From NCBI RefSeq assembly GCF_019972315.1, contig NZ_BLIZ01000001.1, positions 1,004,513 to 1,068,512 of the forward strand: 64,000 nt of DNA, given 5' to 3'. Below the pieces are notes generated by a model. That model was not told the DNA's origin and ran no database searches. It worked only from the letters and a program-made list of their open reading frames with translations. Shown piece after piece: positions 8,332 to 18,406 of this stretch. Made by a program: the position numbers and the translations under genes. How positions within the stretch are numbered: position 1 is the first letter of the stretch; each line of letters begins with the position of its first letter. This DNA comes from Geobacter sp. AOG1 (GTDB taxonomy: Bacteria > Desulfobacterota > Desulfuromonadia > Geobacterales > Geobacteraceae).

Positions 8332-9741
8332 TTGCAGATCAAGTTTGGTACCGACGGCTGGCGGGGGGTAATCGCCCGTGATTTTACCTTTGAAAATGTT
8401 TCCCTCGTGGCCCAGGCCACCATGGACTATCTTCAGCGGGAAGGGCTTGCGTCCCGGGGTCTGGTGGTCGGCTACGACCGGCGTTTCCTTTCCCGGGAGT
8501 TTGCCGAGCGGGTGGTGGAGATTGCTGCCGGCAACGGTATCGCGTGCTGGCTGACCGACGGCTATTCGCCGACCCCGGCGGTCTCCTGGGGGGTGCATGA
8601 GTTAGGGGCGGGAGCGGGAGTGATGATAACCGCCAGCCACAACCCCCCCATCTACAATGGCTTCAAGCTGAAGGAGGCGTACGGCGGTTCGGCCCGCCCC
8701 TCCACCACCAAGGTGCTGGAAGAGATGGTGGCGGCCAATCAGGCGAACGGCAGGAAGGTGCTGGCTGCTCCCCTTGTCGAGGCGCGTGCAAAGGGCCTAG
8801 TGGAAGACTTTGACGCGAAAACCGCCTATTTCCGGCAACTGGCCCGTTACGTTGATCTTGATCTGATCCGTCGTGCCAACATTCCCGTGGTGGTGGACCC
8901 GATGTACGGCGCCGGTACCGGCTTCATTCCCGAGCTTCTCCCCGGTACCGCCGAAATCCATGCCCTGGAGAATCCCGGATTTGGGGGCCAGCCCCCTGAG
9001 CCGACGGAAGAGCACCTGGCGGACCTGGCGCTTCTGGTCAAGAGTGGCCAGTACCGGGTCGGCCTCGCCCTGGACGGGGATGCGGACCGGATCGGCGCGG
9101 TGGACGAAGCGGGGGAGTTCTTCTCTTCCCACCGGATATTCACCGTCCTGCTCCGCCATCTCCACGAGCGGAAGGGGCTGTCGGGGGGAGTGGTGAAGAC
9201 CGTTTCCACCACCCGGATGATCGATCTCCTGAGCGCCAAGTTCGGCCTTCCCCTGTTCGAGACCCCCATCGGTTTCAAGCACATCTGCGAACTGATGCTC
9301 GACCACGACATCCTCATGGGGGGTGAGGAGTCGGGGGGACTCGGCGTCAAGGGGCACATCCCGGAACGGGACGGCATCCTCATGGGACTCCTCCTCCTGG
9401 AGGCAATGGCCATGACCGGCAAGGGGCTGCGCCAGCTTCTCATGGAGACCATGGACGAGATCGGTCATTTTTACTACCATCGCCTCGACCTCTCCATCGA
9501 CAACGCCGCCAAGGAAGAGCTCATTGCCCGGCTCCAGTCTGAGGGGCTGACGACCATCGCCGGTCGGCCGGTGATGGAGGAGAATTTCAGGGACGGCTTC
9601 AAGTTCATCTTCGACGATGGTTCCTGGCTCCTGATCCGCCCTTCCGGTACCGAGCCGGTGCTCCGTCTCTACAGCGAGGCGGGAGACCCCGATCTGGTAA
9701 CCGCATTGCTCCATGCCGGGCGGGAGATCGCCCGTATCTGA
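8332..9741 (+). CDS. Phosphoglucomutase/phosphomannomutase family protein
   Basis: Alpha-D-phosphohexomutase that interconverts sugar 1- and 6-phosphates for nucleotide-sugar synthesis. Four family signatures are in order: IKFGTDGWRG at the N-terminus, the phosphoserine loop ITASHNPPIYNGFK (active Ser about residue 102), the metal loop DGDADRIGAVD, the sugar-binding GGEESGGLG, and the phosphate-binding RPSGTEPVLRLY near the C-terminus. I favour the TTG at 8332 because GGGAGGG lies seven bases before it. The in-frame ATG at 8299 has no ribosome site and would add 11 residues. A TTGACA at 8258 with a weak -10 near 8281 fits the later start. Whether glucose or mannose is preferred cannot be read from the sequence. 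Confidence 0.92.
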   Translation: MQIKFGTDGWRGVIARDFTFENVSLVAQATMDYLQREGLASRGLVVGYDRRFLSREFAERVVEIAAGNGIACWLTDGYSPTPAVSWGVHELGAGAGVMITASHNPPIYNGFKLKEAYGGSARPSTTKVLEEMVAANQANGRKVLAAPLVEARAKGLVEDFDAKTAYFRQLARYVDLDLIRRANIPVVVDPMYGAGTGFIPELLPGTAEIHALENPGFGGQPPEPTEEHLADLALLVKSGQYRVGLALDGDADRIGAVDEAGEFFSSHRIFTVLLRHLHERKGLSGGVVKTVSTTRMIDLLSAKFGLPLFETPIGFKHICELMLDHDILMGGEESGGLGVKGHIPERDGILMGLLLLEAMAMTGKGLRQLLMETMDEIGHFYYHRLDLSIDNAAKEELIARLQSEGLTTIAGRPVMEENFRDGFKFIFDDGSWLLIRPSGTEPVLRLYSEAGDPDLVTALLHAGREIARI

Positions 9742-9795
9742 CCCCTCATCTCCGCGGAGCGAGGGTTACTATCCAAGGATGAAAGGAATATCTGT

Positions 9796-10089
9796 ATGCG
9801 TACCAGAGCACTACTGACCATGCTGCTGGCGGCCGCTGCCGTCGCATCCATCGGTGCCGGCGAAGTCCGGGCCGGGCTCCCCTTACCCCCACCGCCGCCG
9901 GGACTGCCGGCGCCTCCGGGTGCCAATGTTCGCGTTGATGGCAGTTTGCCGGCACCTCCGGGTGTGAGTATCAACGTCAATGGCGGCCAGCCGGAACGAG
10001 TCTACAGGAAAAAACACCGGGGCCGCCATGAGGGATGGGAACATCGTGACCGCGACCGCAAGCATGGCAAGAAGCAGAAGAAACACTAG
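9796..10089 (+). CDS. Small secreted proline-rich / basic-tail protein
   Basis: 97-residue protein of unknown function. A signal peptide (MRTRALLTMLLAAAAVASIGAGEVRA) is followed by a run of prolines (LPLPPPPPG), two imperfect repeats of PAPPG-x-N-V-x-V-D/N-G, and a very basic C-terminus rich in Lys, Arg and His (RKKHRGRHEGWEH, then KHGKKQKKH). AAAGGA lies upstream of the ATG. A terminator-like hairpin follows at 10116-10150, so this looks like a single-gene unit. The composition suggests a surface or periplasmic polyanion- or metal-binding peptide, but that is only inference. Confidence 0.65.
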   Translation: MRTRALLTMLLAAAAVASIGAGEVRAGLPLPPPPPGLPAPPGANVRVDGSLPAPPGVSINVNGGQPERVYRKKHRGRHEGWEHRDRDRKHGKKQKKH

Positions 10090-10115
10090 CAGTGTCACAG
10101 GATACGCGTATGAAG

Positions 10116-10150
10116 AAGCGCAGGCGACGGTAACGTCCCTGCGCTTTTGT
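10116..10150 (+). terminator. Rho-independent terminator after the small secreted gene
   Basis: Stem AAGCGCAGG/CCTGCGCTT with a 13-base loop, followed by TTTTGT, 27 bases after the stop codon at 10089. Confidence 0.6.
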
Positions 10151-10267
10151 CGGCCCTGGTGCAGTCGGGACGGTCTGCTCTCCTTCCAAAAAGAATCAAG
10201 TTTTTCGAGGGAAATGTGACAATGTAGAGGTTTAATGAAGGAACTGCCAAAGCCCTTTGCAGTGTGC

Positions 10268-10273
10268 TATAGT
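10268..10273 (+). promoter_or_regulatory. Possible extended -10 of the uvrA promoter
   Basis: TGTGCTATAGT contains an extended -10 (TG-n-TATAGT) about 60 bases before the uvrA ATG. The -35 region is poor. A near-palindrome (CTGCCAAAG and TTTGCAG) lies just upstream. I did not recognise a LexA site. Confidence 0.35.
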
Positions 10274-10331
10274 TTACTATTCGCCCCAGGACGGGGCATT
10301 CATTCCGTGTGATTACGAAAGCTGGAGCATC

Positions 10332-13145
10332 ATGGCAAGCGACAAGATCATCATCAAAGGGGCCTGCGAGCACAACCTGAAGTGCATCGACGTGGAGATT
10401 CCCCGGGACCGGCTGGTAGTCATCACCGGTATCTCCGGGTCGGGAAAGTCCACCCTCGCCTTCGACACCATCTACGCAGAGGGACAGCGCCGTTACGTGG
10501 AGTCCCTCTCCGCCTACGCCCGCCAGTTCCTGGAGCAGATGGAGAAACCGGACGTGGAGTCCATCGAAGGGCTCTCCCCGGCCATTTCCATCGAGCAGAA
10601 GACCACCAGCAAGAATCCCCGCTCCACCGTCGGGACGGTCACCGAGATCTACGACTATCTCCGGCTCCTCTTTGCCCGGGTCGGCCGCCCCCACTGCTAC
10701 AGCTGCGGCAAGGAGATCACCTCCCAGACCGTATCCCAGATGGTGGACCAGATCATGGCGCTCCCCGCCGGGACCAGGCTCAACCTCCTCTCCCCCATGG
10801 TGCGCGGTCGCAAGGGTGAGTACCGGAAGGAACTCCAACAACTGCGTAAGGACGGCTTCACCCGGGTGATCATCGACGGGAAACCTTTTGAGCTGGCCGA
10901 AGAGATCACCCTCGACAAGAACAAGAAGCACGACATCGACATCGTGGTGGACCGGCTCATCGTCAAGGAGGGGCTGGAGCGGCGACTGGCCGACTCCCTG
11001 GAGGTGGCCCTCAACCATGCGGAGGGGATCGCCAAGGTGGCCATTGTCGATGGTGAGACCATGCTCTTCTCCGAGTCTCTCGCCTGCATAGATTGCGGTA
11101 TCTCCTACCCGGAGATGACGCCGCGCATGTTCTCCTTCAACAACCCCTACGGCGCCTGCCCCGACTGCACCGGCCTCGGCACCCGGATGTACTTCGACGC
11201 CGACCTGGTGGTCCCGAATCCTGACCTCTCCATCCGGGACGGTGCCATCGCCCCGTGGGAAAAGCGCCTCTCCGGCTGGTACCACCTGACCCTTGAAGCT
11301 CTGGCCAAGGCCTACGACTTCGACATACGCACCCCCTTCAGCAAGCTTCCGAATAAGGCCCAGCAGGTGATACTCCACGGCTCGGGAGGAGAGAAGGTGG
11401 AGTTCTGGTGGGAGGAGGACGGCGGTCGCCGCCATACCTACCAGAAGGAGTTCGAGGGGGTCCTGACCAACCTGGAGCGCCGCTTCCGGGAGACCGACTC
11501 GGAGCAGGTGCGGGAGGAGCTGGAGAAGTACATGAACGTCATGCCGTGTCCCACCTGCCAGGGGGCGCGGCTGAAGAAGGAAGCCCTTTACGTCCGGATC
11601 AACGAGCGGAACATTTGCGAGGTCACGGCCCTCTCCATCAAGGAATGCCTGGAGTTCTTCGCCGACCTCCACTTGACGGAAAAGGAGGCGGAGATCGCCC
11701 GCCGGGTCCTGAAGGAGATACGGGAGCGGCTCCACTTCCTGGTCAACGTGGGGCTTGACTACCTTTCGCTCGACCGCTCCTCCGGCACCCTCTCCGGCGG
11801 GGAGGGACAGCGGATCCGCCTTGCCACCCAGATCGGCTCATCCCTCGTGGGAGTCCTCTATATCCTGGACGAGCCCTCCATCGGCCTCCACCAGCGTGAC
11901 AACGCCCGGCTCCTCCAGACCCTCAAGCACCTGCGGGACATCGGCAATACGGTGCTCGTGGTGGAGCACGACGAGGAGACCATCCTGGAGTCGGACCATG
12001 TCATCGACATGGGGCCGGGGGCAGGGGTTCACGGTGGCGAGGTGGTGGCCCAGGGGACGCCGGCCGAGATCATGGCGAATCCGGCATCCCTCACGGGCCA
12101 GTACCTCTCGGGTGCGCTCTCCATCGCAGTCCCGAAAAAGCGGCGCAAGCCTCGGACGTTCCTGAAGATCGTCGGCGCCACGGAAAACAACCTGAAGCAG
12201 GTGGACGTACAAATTCCCCTCGGCGTCATGACCTGCGTTACCGGGGTCTCGGGCTCGGGGAAATCGACCCTGGTGATCGACACCCTCTACAAGGTGCTCG
12301 GTCAGAGGCTCTACAAGAGTCGGGAAAAGGCGGGGGCGGTGCGGGACATCAAAGGGCTGGAGGCGCTGGACAAGGTGATCAACATCGACCAGTCCCCCAT
12401 CGGCCGCACCCCCCGTTCCAACCCCGCAACCTACACCGGGCTCTTCACCGACGTTCGCGACCTGTTCGCCCAGCTCCCCGAATCCAAGGTGCGCGGTTAC
12501 AAGCCGGGGCGCTACTCCTTCAACGTCAAGGGGGGGAGGTGCGAGGCGTGCTCGGGAGACGGCATCATCAAGATCGAGATGCACTTCCTTCCCGATGTCT
12601 ACGTCCAGTGCGAGGTCTGCAAGGGTGCCCGCTACAACCGGGAGACCCTGGAGGTGCGCTACAAGGGGAAATCCATCGCCGAGGTTCTGGACATGACCGT
12701 CTCCCAGGCGGTGCAGTTCATGGAACACATTCCCCGCATCAGGACCAAGCTGAAGACCCTTGAGGAGGTGGGGCTCGGCTACATCAAGCTGGGGCAGTCC
12801 GCCACCACCCTTTCGGGGGGCGAGGCCCAGCGGGTGAAGCTCGCCAAGGAGCTGGCCAAACGGGCCACCGGTCGCACCATCTACATCCTGGACGAGCCGA
12901 CCACCGGGCTCCACTTCGCCGACATCCAGAAACTCCTGGACGTCCTGCAGCGACTGGTGGAGGGGGGAAACACCATCGTCATCATCGAGCACAACCTGGA
13001 CGTGATCAAGACCGCCGACTACCTCATCGACCTGGGGCCGGAGGGTGGGGACCGGGGGGGCGAGGTGATCGCCACGGGGACGCCGGAAGAGGTGTCCCGC
13101 ATTACCCGCTCCTACACGGGGCAGTTCCTGCGCAAACTCCTGTGA
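10332..13145 (+). CDS. uvrA: Excinuclease ABC subunit A
   Basis: DNA damage recognition ATPase of nucleotide excision repair, 937 residues (normal length). It has two ABC ATPase modules with Walker [10 protein letters not shown] (residues 33-41) and GVSGSGKST (about residue 640), signature motifs [11 protein letters not shown] and [11 protein letters not shown], and two zinc modules with the C-x2-C pairs CIDCG/CPDCTG and [14 protein letters not shown]. The chosen start is the ATG at 10332 with GGAG upstream. In-frame sequence from 10257 lacks a ribosome site. Mfd, which hands stalled polymerases to UvrA, is encoded at the left edge of the window. Confidence 0.98.
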   Translation: MASDKIIIKGACEHNLKCIDVEIPRDRLVVITGISGSGKSTLAFDTIYAEGQRRYVESLSAYARQFLEQMEKPDVESIEGLSPAISIEQKTTSKNPRSTVGTVTEIYDYLRLLFARVGRPHCYSCGKEITSQTVSQMVDQIMALPAGTRLNLLSPMVRGRKGEYRKELQQLRKDGFTRVIIDGKPFELAEEITLDKNKKHDIDIVVDRLIVKEGLERRLADSLEVALNHAEGIAKVAIVDGETMLFSESLACIDCGISYPEMTPRMFSFNNPYGACPDCTGLGTRMYFDADLVVPNPDLSIRDGAIAPWEKRLSGWYHLTLEALAKAYDFDIRTPFSKLPNKAQQVILHGSGGEKVEFWWEEDGGRRHTYQKEFEGVLTNLERRFRETDSEQVREELEKYMNVMPCPTCQGARLKKEALYVRINERNICEVTALSIKECLEFFADLHLTEKEAEIARRVLKEIRERLHFLVNVGLDYLSLDRSSGTLSGGEGQRIRLATQIGSSLVGVLYILDEPSIGLHQRDNARLLQTLKHLRDIGNTVLVVEHDEETILESDHVIDMGPGAGVHGGEVVAQGTPAEIMANPASLTGQYLSGALSIAVPKKRRKPRTFLKIVGATENNLKQVDVQIPLGVMTCVTGVSGSGKSTLVIDTLYKVLGQRLYKSREKAGAVRDIKGLEALDKVINIDQSPIGRTPRSNPATYTGLFTDVRDLFAQLPESKVRGYKPGRYSFNVKGGRCEACSGDGIIKIEMHFLPDVYVQCEVCKGARYNRETLEVRYKGKSIAEVLDMTVSQAVQFMEHIPRIRTKLKTLEEVGLGYIKLGQSATTLSGGEAQRVKLAKELAKRATGRTIYILDEPTTGLHFADIQKLLDVLQRLVEGGNTIVIIEHNLDVIKTADYLIDLGPEGGDRGGEVIATGTPEEVSRITRSYTGQFLRKLL

Positions 13146-13188
13146 ATGGTACTGTCATCAGTGATAAAGCGAGCCCAGAGGATGTAGC

Positions 13189-13686
13189 ATGAGTATTCCC
13201 AACATCCTTTCCTTCCTTAGGGGAGGCCATCTCCATCTCGCTCCTTCTCCGAAACGGGACCGGATCATCAACATCTGCAGTCTCCTGGTCCTGCTCCTCA
13301 TCGGCTGGCTTGACTACGTCACTGGCTATGAGTTCGGCTTTTTCATCTTCTACTTCATTCCCGTTTCCATCTCCGCCTGGTTCGTCGGCAGACGGTCGGG
13401 GCTTGCCATCGCGTGCGCCTCGGCGATCTGCTGGTACCTGTCGGATAAATACACCTACCACCCCTATTCCAAGGCGTATTTCATTTACTGGGAGATGTTC
13501 ATGCGCCTCGTATCATTCCTGACGACGGCGGTAACCATCGCCCGTATCCGGCAGATGCTGGTCAGGGAAGTACAACTGAATGGTGAGTTGCAGGCCGCCC
13601 TTGACGAGCTGGAGCGGTTACGTGGGATAACGGACTGTACTCCGCCATCCCGTGAGAGTGCAGCGGAGTCCGATGGGAAGCAGTGA
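13189..13686 (+). CDS. Membrane sensor-like protein without output domain
   Basis: 165-residue protein with about four hydrophobic spans (residues 27-45, 48-66, 70-88 and 100-120) and a short cytoplasmic coiled coil (LVREVQLNGELQAALDELERL). The segment LDYVTGYEFGFFIFYFIP followed by WFVGRRSG resembles the membrane N-terminus often fused to GGDEF or histidine kinase domains in this lineage. Here it ends right after the coiled coil, so no catalytic domain is present. It may be a free-standing sensor half or a remnant. It follows uvrA by 43 bases and precedes the EamA transporter. Confidence 0.7.
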   Translation: MSIPNILSFLRGGHLHLAPSPKRDRIINICSLLVLLLIGWLDYVTGYEFGFFIFYFIPVSISAWFVGRRSGLAIACASAICWYLSDKYTYHPYSKAYFIYWEMFMRLVSFLTTAVTIARIRQMLVREVQLNGELQAALDELERLRGITDCTPPSRESAAESDGKQ

Positions 13687-13728
13687 AACGATTGACTTGC
13701 CTGACGAACCAGTTTTTAATGGCATCCC

Positions 13729-14664
13729 ATGACGAATACCAGCCAACCGACGGTCTCCCCAGCAAAAGTGACCTTCATACTCATCCTCACCACGCTTCTC
13801 TGGGGCGGAAGTTTCGTCTTCAACAAGCTCGGTTTCCGGGACATTCCCCCTGTTACCTTCATGTTCCTCCGCTTCGCTCTTGCGACCCTCATCATGACGG
13901 TAGTCTGTATCCCCCGGCTCCGCCGCATTGACCGGAGCGTCATGTGGAAGGGATTAGTCGTCGGACTGGCGCTGGCAGCGACCAATCTCTCCTTCGTGCT
14001 CGGATTGAGCGGCACGTCAGCCTCCCGGGCAGGCTTTCTCAACAACCTGTTCGTTCTCCTGATTCCGCTCCTCTGCTACCTGGTCTGGCGGGAACGGGTC
14101 GATCGCTGGAGCTTTTTCGGTATCGTCCTGGCGATCATCGGTTTGTGGCAGCTGGCCCGGGGAGGGGTGGAGGGGTTCAGCCACGGCGACCTCCTTTCCG
14201 CCGTCTGCGCGCTGTTCATTGCCATTCACATCATCACCGTCTCCAAGGTGCTGCGGGACGAGGATGTCTACCTGCTCTCCCTCGTCCAGTTTGCCGTTGT
14301 GGCTGCCGTTGGCGGGGCTCTCTGCCTTTTCATGCAGGCGCCTCCATTCCGCTTCGGGCCTCTTTCCGTTTTTTCCCTTGTCTATTGTGCCATCTTCCCG
14401 ACGGTCATCTGTTTCACCCTCCAGAATACCTACCAGCGCTACACGACCCCAACCAAGGCGGGACTGATCTACACCCTGGACCCGGTCTGGAGTGTGCTGG
14501 GGGGAATGGCGGTGCTTGGTGAGCGGTTGAGCGGGAAAGAATGGGTGGGGTGCGGCTTCATCTTCAGTGCCGTTGCCGTGCCGATGCTGATTCGACGCTA
14601 CCGGGAGCGTCGTTACGGGATCGATTACCATCGGGGAGAAGACAGTGGCAGTCTCAAGGCCTAG
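13729..14664 (+). CDS. EamA/DMT-family permease
   Basis: 311-residue inner-membrane protein with about ten hydrophobic helices arranged as two EamA repeats of five. The first begins ILTTLLWGGSFVFNKLGF and ends near residue 140. The second starts with DLLSAVCALFIAIHII and contains the typical GLIYTLDPVWSVLGG, then LGERLSGKEWVGCGFI. Members export amino acids or metabolites, and the substrate cannot be told from sequence. The ATG at 13729 has no strong ribosome site. The stop codon overlaps by four bases the end of the convergent DUF3187-like gene. Confidence 0.9.
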   Translation: MTNTSQPTVSPAKVTFILILTTLLWGGSFVFNKLGFRDIPPVTFMFLRFALATLIMTVVCIPRLRRIDRSVMWKGLVVGLALAATNLSFVLGLSGTSASRAGFLNNLFVLLIPLLCYLVWRERVDRWSFFGIVLAIIGLWQLARGGVEGFSHGDLLSAVCALFIAIHIITVSKVLRDEDVYLLSLVQFAVVAAVGGALCLFMQAPPFRFGPLSVFSLVYCAIFPTVICFTLQNTYQRYTTPTKAGLIYTLDPVWSVLGGMAVLGERLSGKEWVGCGFIFSAVAVPMLIRRYRERRYGIDYHRGEDSGSLKA

Positions 14665-15728
14665 AACCGATGACTGAGCCCCAGGTGAAGCGCCACATCG
14701 GGGGCGGTGGAGACGGCAAGGTCTTCCGAAACTCCGATGTCGAGGGCCGTGTTGGGTGAGAACGCAAGGGTGCCGCCGATGGTGAACAAGAGCGAGGGCG
14801 CATTCAGCTCTTTCAGCGTGCTTCCCTGGTAGAAGGGGGTGGTGCCGGAAAGCTGGGTTTTGAAGGCTATCCATTCTGCCGGCGACCAGCCGAAGCCTAG
14901 ATCGCCGAAACCGACCAGATTGCGTTGCTGGTCCCGTAGTACGTCGCCGTTGGTCATGGCAATCCCGCCTGTGGCGCCGAACAGTGTCAGGTGCCCCCAA
15001 GGACCCGGCAACAGGTAGTCGTCGCTGGCAGTGAGCCAGAGGGCGACATCAGTGCTGCCGCTGCCATGGAGCTTGGAACTGCTCCCCGTGGGAAGCTTGA
15101 TGCTGGCCCGCAATGCAACGGCGCGGGGGTTCGGCTGCCGGTCGTGGTAGAGTTGCAGGCCGCCGGTGAGACGGATGTCCCCCAGGCCGAAGCTGGAGTC
15201 GTCAAGGTGCAGCTGCTCCCGGTCATTGCGGGAGTAAGTATAGAGGAGCCGGTTGCGCGGCGCTTCCTTCCGCCCCCCCTGGGGAAGGCCGAAGAAGTCG
15301 TGCCATCCCTCGATGAAGTGGTCGAAAACCCCCGCTCCGTGTCCCACCAAGGGGATGTCCATTCCCACCTCGATCTTGTCCGTGACCCCCCGACGCAGCC
15401 CCAGGGTGAGACGGTAGCTCTCACCATCGAGCAGAATCCGTTCTCCCCGGGCCGTATCATGGGCAAAATTGTTGGCGATGTCGGTGCCCAGAAGTGTCAA
15501 AGTGCGACCGGCAGGTTGCAGTATCGCGTTCTCCGCCGCCGGCAGGCCGAAAATCTGGATCAGCGGGCTCTGGTTGAAGGTCTGGAAAGGGGTTATATCG
15601 GCACTTCGTGCGATGTCGGGGGCGGAAAGCAGGCAGCAGAGGAAGAACGCGAACGCCAGGTGAAGGGATGACCGGTTGATCCTATCGGCGTTGCGGTAAA
15701 GGCTCTTACAGGCTTCAGTCCGGCGCAT
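14661..15728 (-). CDS. DUF3187-like outer-membrane beta-barrel protein
   Basis: 355-residue exported protein. After a signal-like segment (LHLAFAFFLCCLLSAPDIARS) the mature part opens with FQTFNQSPLIQIFGLPA, which I associate with the DUF3187 family. It continues as alternating amphipathic strands and ends in an aromatic C-terminal residue (LGLSHRF), the usual signal for barrel assembly. The function is unknown. I start at the ATG at 15728, preceded by GAGGAAGAG, rather than at the far upstream in-frame start at 15917, which would put 63 residues ahead of the signal peptide. It is divergent from the PBP gene. Confidence 0.72.
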   Translation of the reverse strand: MRRTEACKSLYRNADRINRSSLHLAFAFFLCCLLSAPDIARSADITPFQTFNQSPLIQIFGLPAAENAILQPAGRTLTLLGTDIANNFAHDTARGERILLDGESYRLTLGLRRGVTDKIEVGMDIPLVGHGAGVFDHFIEGWHDFFGLPQGGRKEAPRNRLLYTYSRNDREQLHLDDSSFGLGDIRLTGGLQLYHDRQPNPRAVALRASIKLPTGSSSKLHGSGSTDVALWLTASDDYLLPGPWGHLTLFGATGGIAMTNGDVLRDQQRNLVGFGDLGFGWSPAEWIAFKTQLSGTTPFYQGSTLKELNAPSLLFTIGGTLAFSPNTALDIGVSEDLAVSTAPDVALHLGLSHRF

Positions 15729-15879
15729 TATCTCTTCCTCAGTGCAAGATATGACCACATGATGGCGGCTGACGGCATGATTTCCAAGGATAGTTGAAAA
15801 TGGACTGATTGCCAGAAAAAAAGATGGAAGGAAGTTGCCACACTCCCTTTTCCCGACGTGAGCTGCGCCTATTATATAC

Positions 15880-15907
15880 TTGAATTCGTCGGCTAATCTG
15901 CGATAAT
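15880..15907 (+). promoter_or_regulatory. Sigma-70-type promoter for the class A PBP gene
   Basis: TTGAAT (15880-15885), 16 bases, GATAAT (15902-15907), about 50 bases before the ATG. A TATAAT on the opposite strand near 15871 could serve the divergent DUF3187-like gene. Confidence 0.5.
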
Positions 15908-15958
15908 GAACAGCCATCAGTCGGCACCATTCTTGACGTTACAGAGGAGCTTGCCTCT

Positions 15959-18406
15959 ATGCAACTCTACCAGGGACAACAACAGACCAACCGACGCCTG
16001 CCGCGTAAATCCGGCGGGAGTCGGGGTAAAAAACTCCTGCTGGTTACCGCAGGTCTGGCGGGTATCGCCCTGTTGGGGCTGTTCGTCTATTTCCTTTTTC
16101 TCCTTGCCAAATTGCCCATGGTGGACCGGTTGGCCGATTACAAGCCCCCCATCGTTTCGCAGGTGTTCGGAGCTGACGGCAATCTGGTCGGCGAGTTCTA
16201 CCTGGAGCGGCGGACGGTGGTGCCGGTGGACAAGATCCCCAAGAAACTGATTCAGGCGTTCGTCGCGGCGGAGGATGCCAATTTCTACAAGCACCGGGGG
16301 ATCGACTACCTGGGAATCGCCAGGGCCGCCTTCAAGAATCTCATTTCCTTGCGGAAGAAGGAGGGAGCGTCCACCATCACCCAGCAGGTGGCCAAGTCCA
16401 TGCTTCTGACGCCGGAGAAAAAGTTTTCGCGCAAGCTCAAGGAAGCGATCCTCGCTACGCGCATGGAAAAAAAGCTTTCGAAGGACGAAATTCTCTACAT
16501 CTATCTGAACCAAATTTACATGGGGGCCGGCTCCTATGGCGTGCAACTGGCGGCGGAAACCTATTTCGGCAAGGACGTAGAGCAGCTCAACCTCGCGGAA
16601 ATGGCCATGCTGGCGGGGCTTCCCAAGGCACCAAATTCCTATTCGCCCATCAAGCACCTGGATAAGGCGCGGGAGCGACAGAAGTACGTGCTGGACCGGA
16701 TGGTGAAGGAGGGGTTCATCACCGAAGCCGAGGCAGACCATGCCCGGAACACACCGATTATCATCCGTTCTCTGAAGAAGGTCAACAGTGACCAGTCGGC
16801 CTATTTCCTGGAGCAGGTGCGTATCCAGCTTGAGGATAAATACGGCGAAGACCGGCTCTACAAGGATGGGCTGAAGATCTATACCACCATGAACGCCGAA
16901 ATGCAGAAATCGGCCTATGACGCGGTGGTGAACGGCCTCAAGGCGGTGGACAAGCGCCAGGGTTTCAGGGGCCCTCTCAAATACCTGAACGAAGCGGAAC
17001 TGGACGATTTCTGCAAGAAGGTGGAGGATGGCATCGACTCTGCCTCCCTCAAGCAGGGGGCGACCTACCAGGGTGTGATAACGGCGGTGAATCCCGCCAA
17101 GGGTGACGTGACGGTGCGCGTCGGCGATCGGACCGGCCTCCTCCCCCGAAAGAACATGGCGTGGGCTGGCAAGGTGACGTTGGTCAACGGTTATGGCAAA
17201 CCAACGGAGGGTAAAGGAAAATCCCTCCCTCTCGGCGCGGTTGTCGAGGTGTCGGTGCTGACCCCTGACGTGAACAAGGGGGGGGCGGTCTTCTCCCTCG
17301 ACCAGGAACCGGAAGCCCAGGCGGCGCTGATTGCCATCGACCCGCGCACCGGCGGGGTACGTGCCATGGTAGGGGGGTACGACTTCAAAAAGAGCCAGTT
17401 CAATCGTGCCATGCAGGCCAAGCGTAACCCCGGCTCCGCATTCAAGCCGATAATCTATGGTGCGGCCATCGATAGCAGGAAGATGACGGCGGCCACCATT
17501 ATCGACGATTCGCCGGTTGAGTATGACAGTGGCAGGGACAAGGCCTGGAAGCCGAAAAACTACGACAATATCTATCGCGGACCGGTTACGATGCGGGAGG
17601 CGCTTACTAATTCCATCAACGTGGTGAGCGTGAAAATCCTCGAAACAATCGGGGTGACTACTGCCATCGAGTTCGCGAAGAAGCTGGGTATCACGTCGAC
17701 CCTGGAAAACAATCTCACCTTGGCCCTTGGCTCTTCCAGCGTAACCCCCCTGGAACTGACGAGCGCCTACGCGGTGTTCGCCTCCGGCGGTTACAGGACG
17801 ACCCCCTATTTTGTCACCAAGGTAACGGATCGTGATGGGAAGGTGCTGGAAGAGATCGCTCCGCCGGCGCTACCGGTCTTTGGGGCTGCCACTTCCGCCC
17901 AGAAGCTGACCCTGGACGGTACCGCCCGTCCCCAATCCCTTCAGGGGACAACCCAACTGACCGCGGTGCCTGCCATTCCGCCGGAAACTGCCTATATCAT
18001 GACTAACCTGATGGAGAGCGTGGTAGCGAGCGGTACGGGTCAGCGGGCCCGGGCACTCGGCCGGCCGGTGGCGGGTAAAACGGGCACCACCAATGATATG
18101 AAGGATGCCTGGTTCGTCGGCTATGTTCCCCAATTGGTGGCCGGCGTCTGGGTCGGTTACGACCAGGAGAAATCGCTCGGTGCGGGGGGGTCGGGTGGAC
18201 AGGCCGCCGCTCCAATCTGGACTGACTTCATGCAGCGGGGACTGGCCGGCATACCGGTCCAGAGCTTCTCCCCTCCCGATAATATTGTCTTTGCCCTCAT
18301 TAATCCCCGTACCGGACGGCTTGCCAGGCAGGGGAGTGAGGGGAGTGCCTCGGAATGCTTTATAACGGGGACTGAGCCGACCAGCTATGATGGAGACGGT
18401 AATTAG
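15959..18406 (+). CDS. Class A penicillin-binding protein, PBP1A type
   Basis: 815-residue bifunctional peptidoglycan synthase. A basic cytoplasmic tail and one membrane anchor (about residues 25-50) precede the GT51 glycosyltransferase domain with catalytic FVAAEDANFYKHRG (Glu105) and GASTITQQVAKS. An OB-like insert around residues 360-400 (ITAVNPAKGDVTVRVGDRTG) leads into the transpeptidase with PGSAFKPI (Ser493 and Lys496), the SxN motif in TNSINVVS and the KTG triad in GKTGTTNDM near residue 707. All catalytic residues are present. The ATG has AGAGGAG upstream. This is the mrcA/ponA type, and I leave the symbol empty because paralogues are likely elsewhere. Confidence 0.95.
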   Translation: MQLYQGQQQTNRRLPRKSGGSRGKKLLLVTAGLAGIALLGLFVYFLFLLAKLPMVDRLADYKPPIVSQVFGADGNLVGEFYLERRTVVPVDKIPKKLIQAFVAAEDANFYKHRGIDYLGIARAAFKNLISLRKKEGASTITQQVAKSMLLTPEKKFSRKLKEAILATRMEKKLSKDEILYIYLNQIYMGAGSYGVQLAAETYFGKDVEQLNLAEMAMLAGLPKAPNSYSPIKHLDKARERQKYVLDRMVKEGFITEAEADHARNTPIIIRSLKKVNSDQSAYFLEQVRIQLEDKYGEDRLYKDGLKIYTTMNAEMQKSAYDAVVNGLKAVDKRQGFRGPLKYLNEAELDDFCKKVEDGIDSASLKQGATYQGVITAVNPAKGDVTVRVGDRTGLLPRKNMAWAGKVTLVNGYGKPTEGKGKSLPLGAVVEVSVLTPDVNKGGAVFSLDQEPEAQAALIAIDPRTGGVRAMVGGYDFKKSQFNRAMQAKRNPGSAFKPIIYGAAIDSRKMTAATIIDDSPVEYDSGRDKAWKPKNYDNIYRGPVTMREALTNSINVVSVKILETIGVTTAIEFAKKLGITSTLENNLTLALGSSSVTPLELTSAYAVFASGGYRTTPYFVTKVTDRDGKVLEEIAPPALPVFGAATSAQKLTLDGTARPQSLQGTTQLTAVPAIPPETAYIMTNLMESVVASGTGQRARALGRPVAGKTGTTNDMKDAWFVGYVPQLVAGVWVGYDQEKSLGAGGSGGQAAAPIWTDFMQRGLAGIPVQSFSPPDNIVFALINPRTGRLARQGSEGSASECFITGTEPTSYDGDGN

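Noticed and set aside
10095-11735. 546-codon open frame on the minus strand opposite the start of uvrA
   Set aside because: Shadow of a GC-rich gene. The protein is low in hydrophobic cores, has no motif, and UvrA on the other strand is unambiguous.
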